Source of the DNA: Pseudomonadota bacterium
GTDB lineage: Bacteria > Pseudomonadota > Alphaproteobacteria > RF32 > CAG-239
DNA: 15,150 bases
Direction of reading: 5' to 3'
Assembly: GCA_018362935.1 (NCBI GenBank)
Contig: JAHALQ010000026.1
Coordinates: 1 to 15,150, forward strand
A program made the position numbers and the translations under genes. How positions within the stretch are numbered: the stretch's first letter is position 1; every line of letters begins with the position of its first letter. The notes beneath the pieces are model-generated. The model had not been told where the DNA came from, did no database searches, and worked only from the letters and a program-made list of their open reading frames with translations. This document shows positions 15,039 through 15,150 of this stretch, piece after piece.

Positions 15039-15076
15039 CGCCCAATCTGGGAAGAAAAGGCGGGGAGCGCGAGGAT

Positions 15077-15104
15077 AAAAAACACCGTTGCTCCGGTGTT
15101 TTTT
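15077..15104 (-). terminator. Rho-independent terminator upstream of the HTH gene
   Basis: AAAAAACACCG (15077-15087) pairs perfectly with CGGTGTTTTTT (15094-15104), 11 bp around a 6-base loop, with a U-run on either strand. Since the HTH gene reads away from it, it most likely ends a minus-strand gene entering from the right edge. Confidence 0.82.
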
Positions 15105-15122
15105 ACCGAAAGCGGCGTAAGT

Positions 15123-15150
15123 TTACTTGTTGAGCAAGTGAAGTGTAAAC
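15123..15150 (-). CDS. Possible 3' end of a gene entering from the right edge
   Basis: On the minus strand one frame reads eight codons (FTLHLLNK) and stops with TAA at 15125-15123, 18 bases before the terminator. That distance is typical of a real gene end, but eight residues cannot be identified and the assignment rests on the terminator alone. Confidence 0.25.

Noticed and set aside
1..15150. CRISPR array, insertion sequence, tRNA or rRNA genes
   Set aside because: No regularly spaced repeats, transposase-like frames, cloverleaf tRNA with T-loop consensus, or rRNA segments were seen on either strand.

Overview
The window reads as ordinary chromosome from a moderate-GC alphaproteobacterium. 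The best evidence is the gene order TPR protein (YfgM-like) / outer-membrane PQQ-propeller lipoprotein (BamB-like) / two-domain GTPase Der. Strong Shine-Dalgarno sites and sigma70-like promoters fit this. A gut or host-associated lineage is plausible, because a secreted cysteine-rich protein and an uncharacterised exported metallopeptidase-like protein sit among housekeeping genes. That is inference: no rRNA or other marker is present to fix the taxonomy.

Left part, 1-3857, all minus strand. The 5' part of a secreted cysteine-rich protein runs off the left edge and has its own promoter. Next come class II fructose-bisphosphate aldolase with its own promoter and terminator, a small basic protein of unknown function, a SemiSWEET sugar transporter, and an exported HExxH protein. 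These are mostly separate transcription units, since terminators or promoters lie in most of the gaps.

Middle, 3938-9520, minus strand. One tight run of four genes is transcribed in the order membrane diguanylate cyclase with PAS and GGDEF domains, Fe-S RNA m5U methyltransferase (stop and start overlap as TGATG), lipoprotein of unknown function, transketolase. It ends in a clear terminator. Transketolase and the aldolase are both sugar-phosphate enzymes, but they are not in one operon here.

Right part, 9667-14402, plus strand. A divergently transcribed membrane protein looks like a duplicated unit of a two-helix hairpin plus a cytoplasmic domain. It is followed by a promoter and the yfgM-like / bamB / der cluster, which serves outer-membrane protein assembly and ribosome maturation.

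Right end, 14403-15150. A 246-base non-coding gap between der and a convergent helix-turn-helix gene holds a 126-base sequence. It folds by eye into a closed four-way junction, and its wobble pairs favour the plus strand. This is the most unexpected structure in the window and I cannot assign it to a known RNA family. The helix-turn-helix gene has a perfect 8-bp palindrome next to its ribosome binding site. Beyond it are a strong terminator and perhaps the last codons of another gene. I see no mobile element, CRISPR array, tRNA or rRNA.
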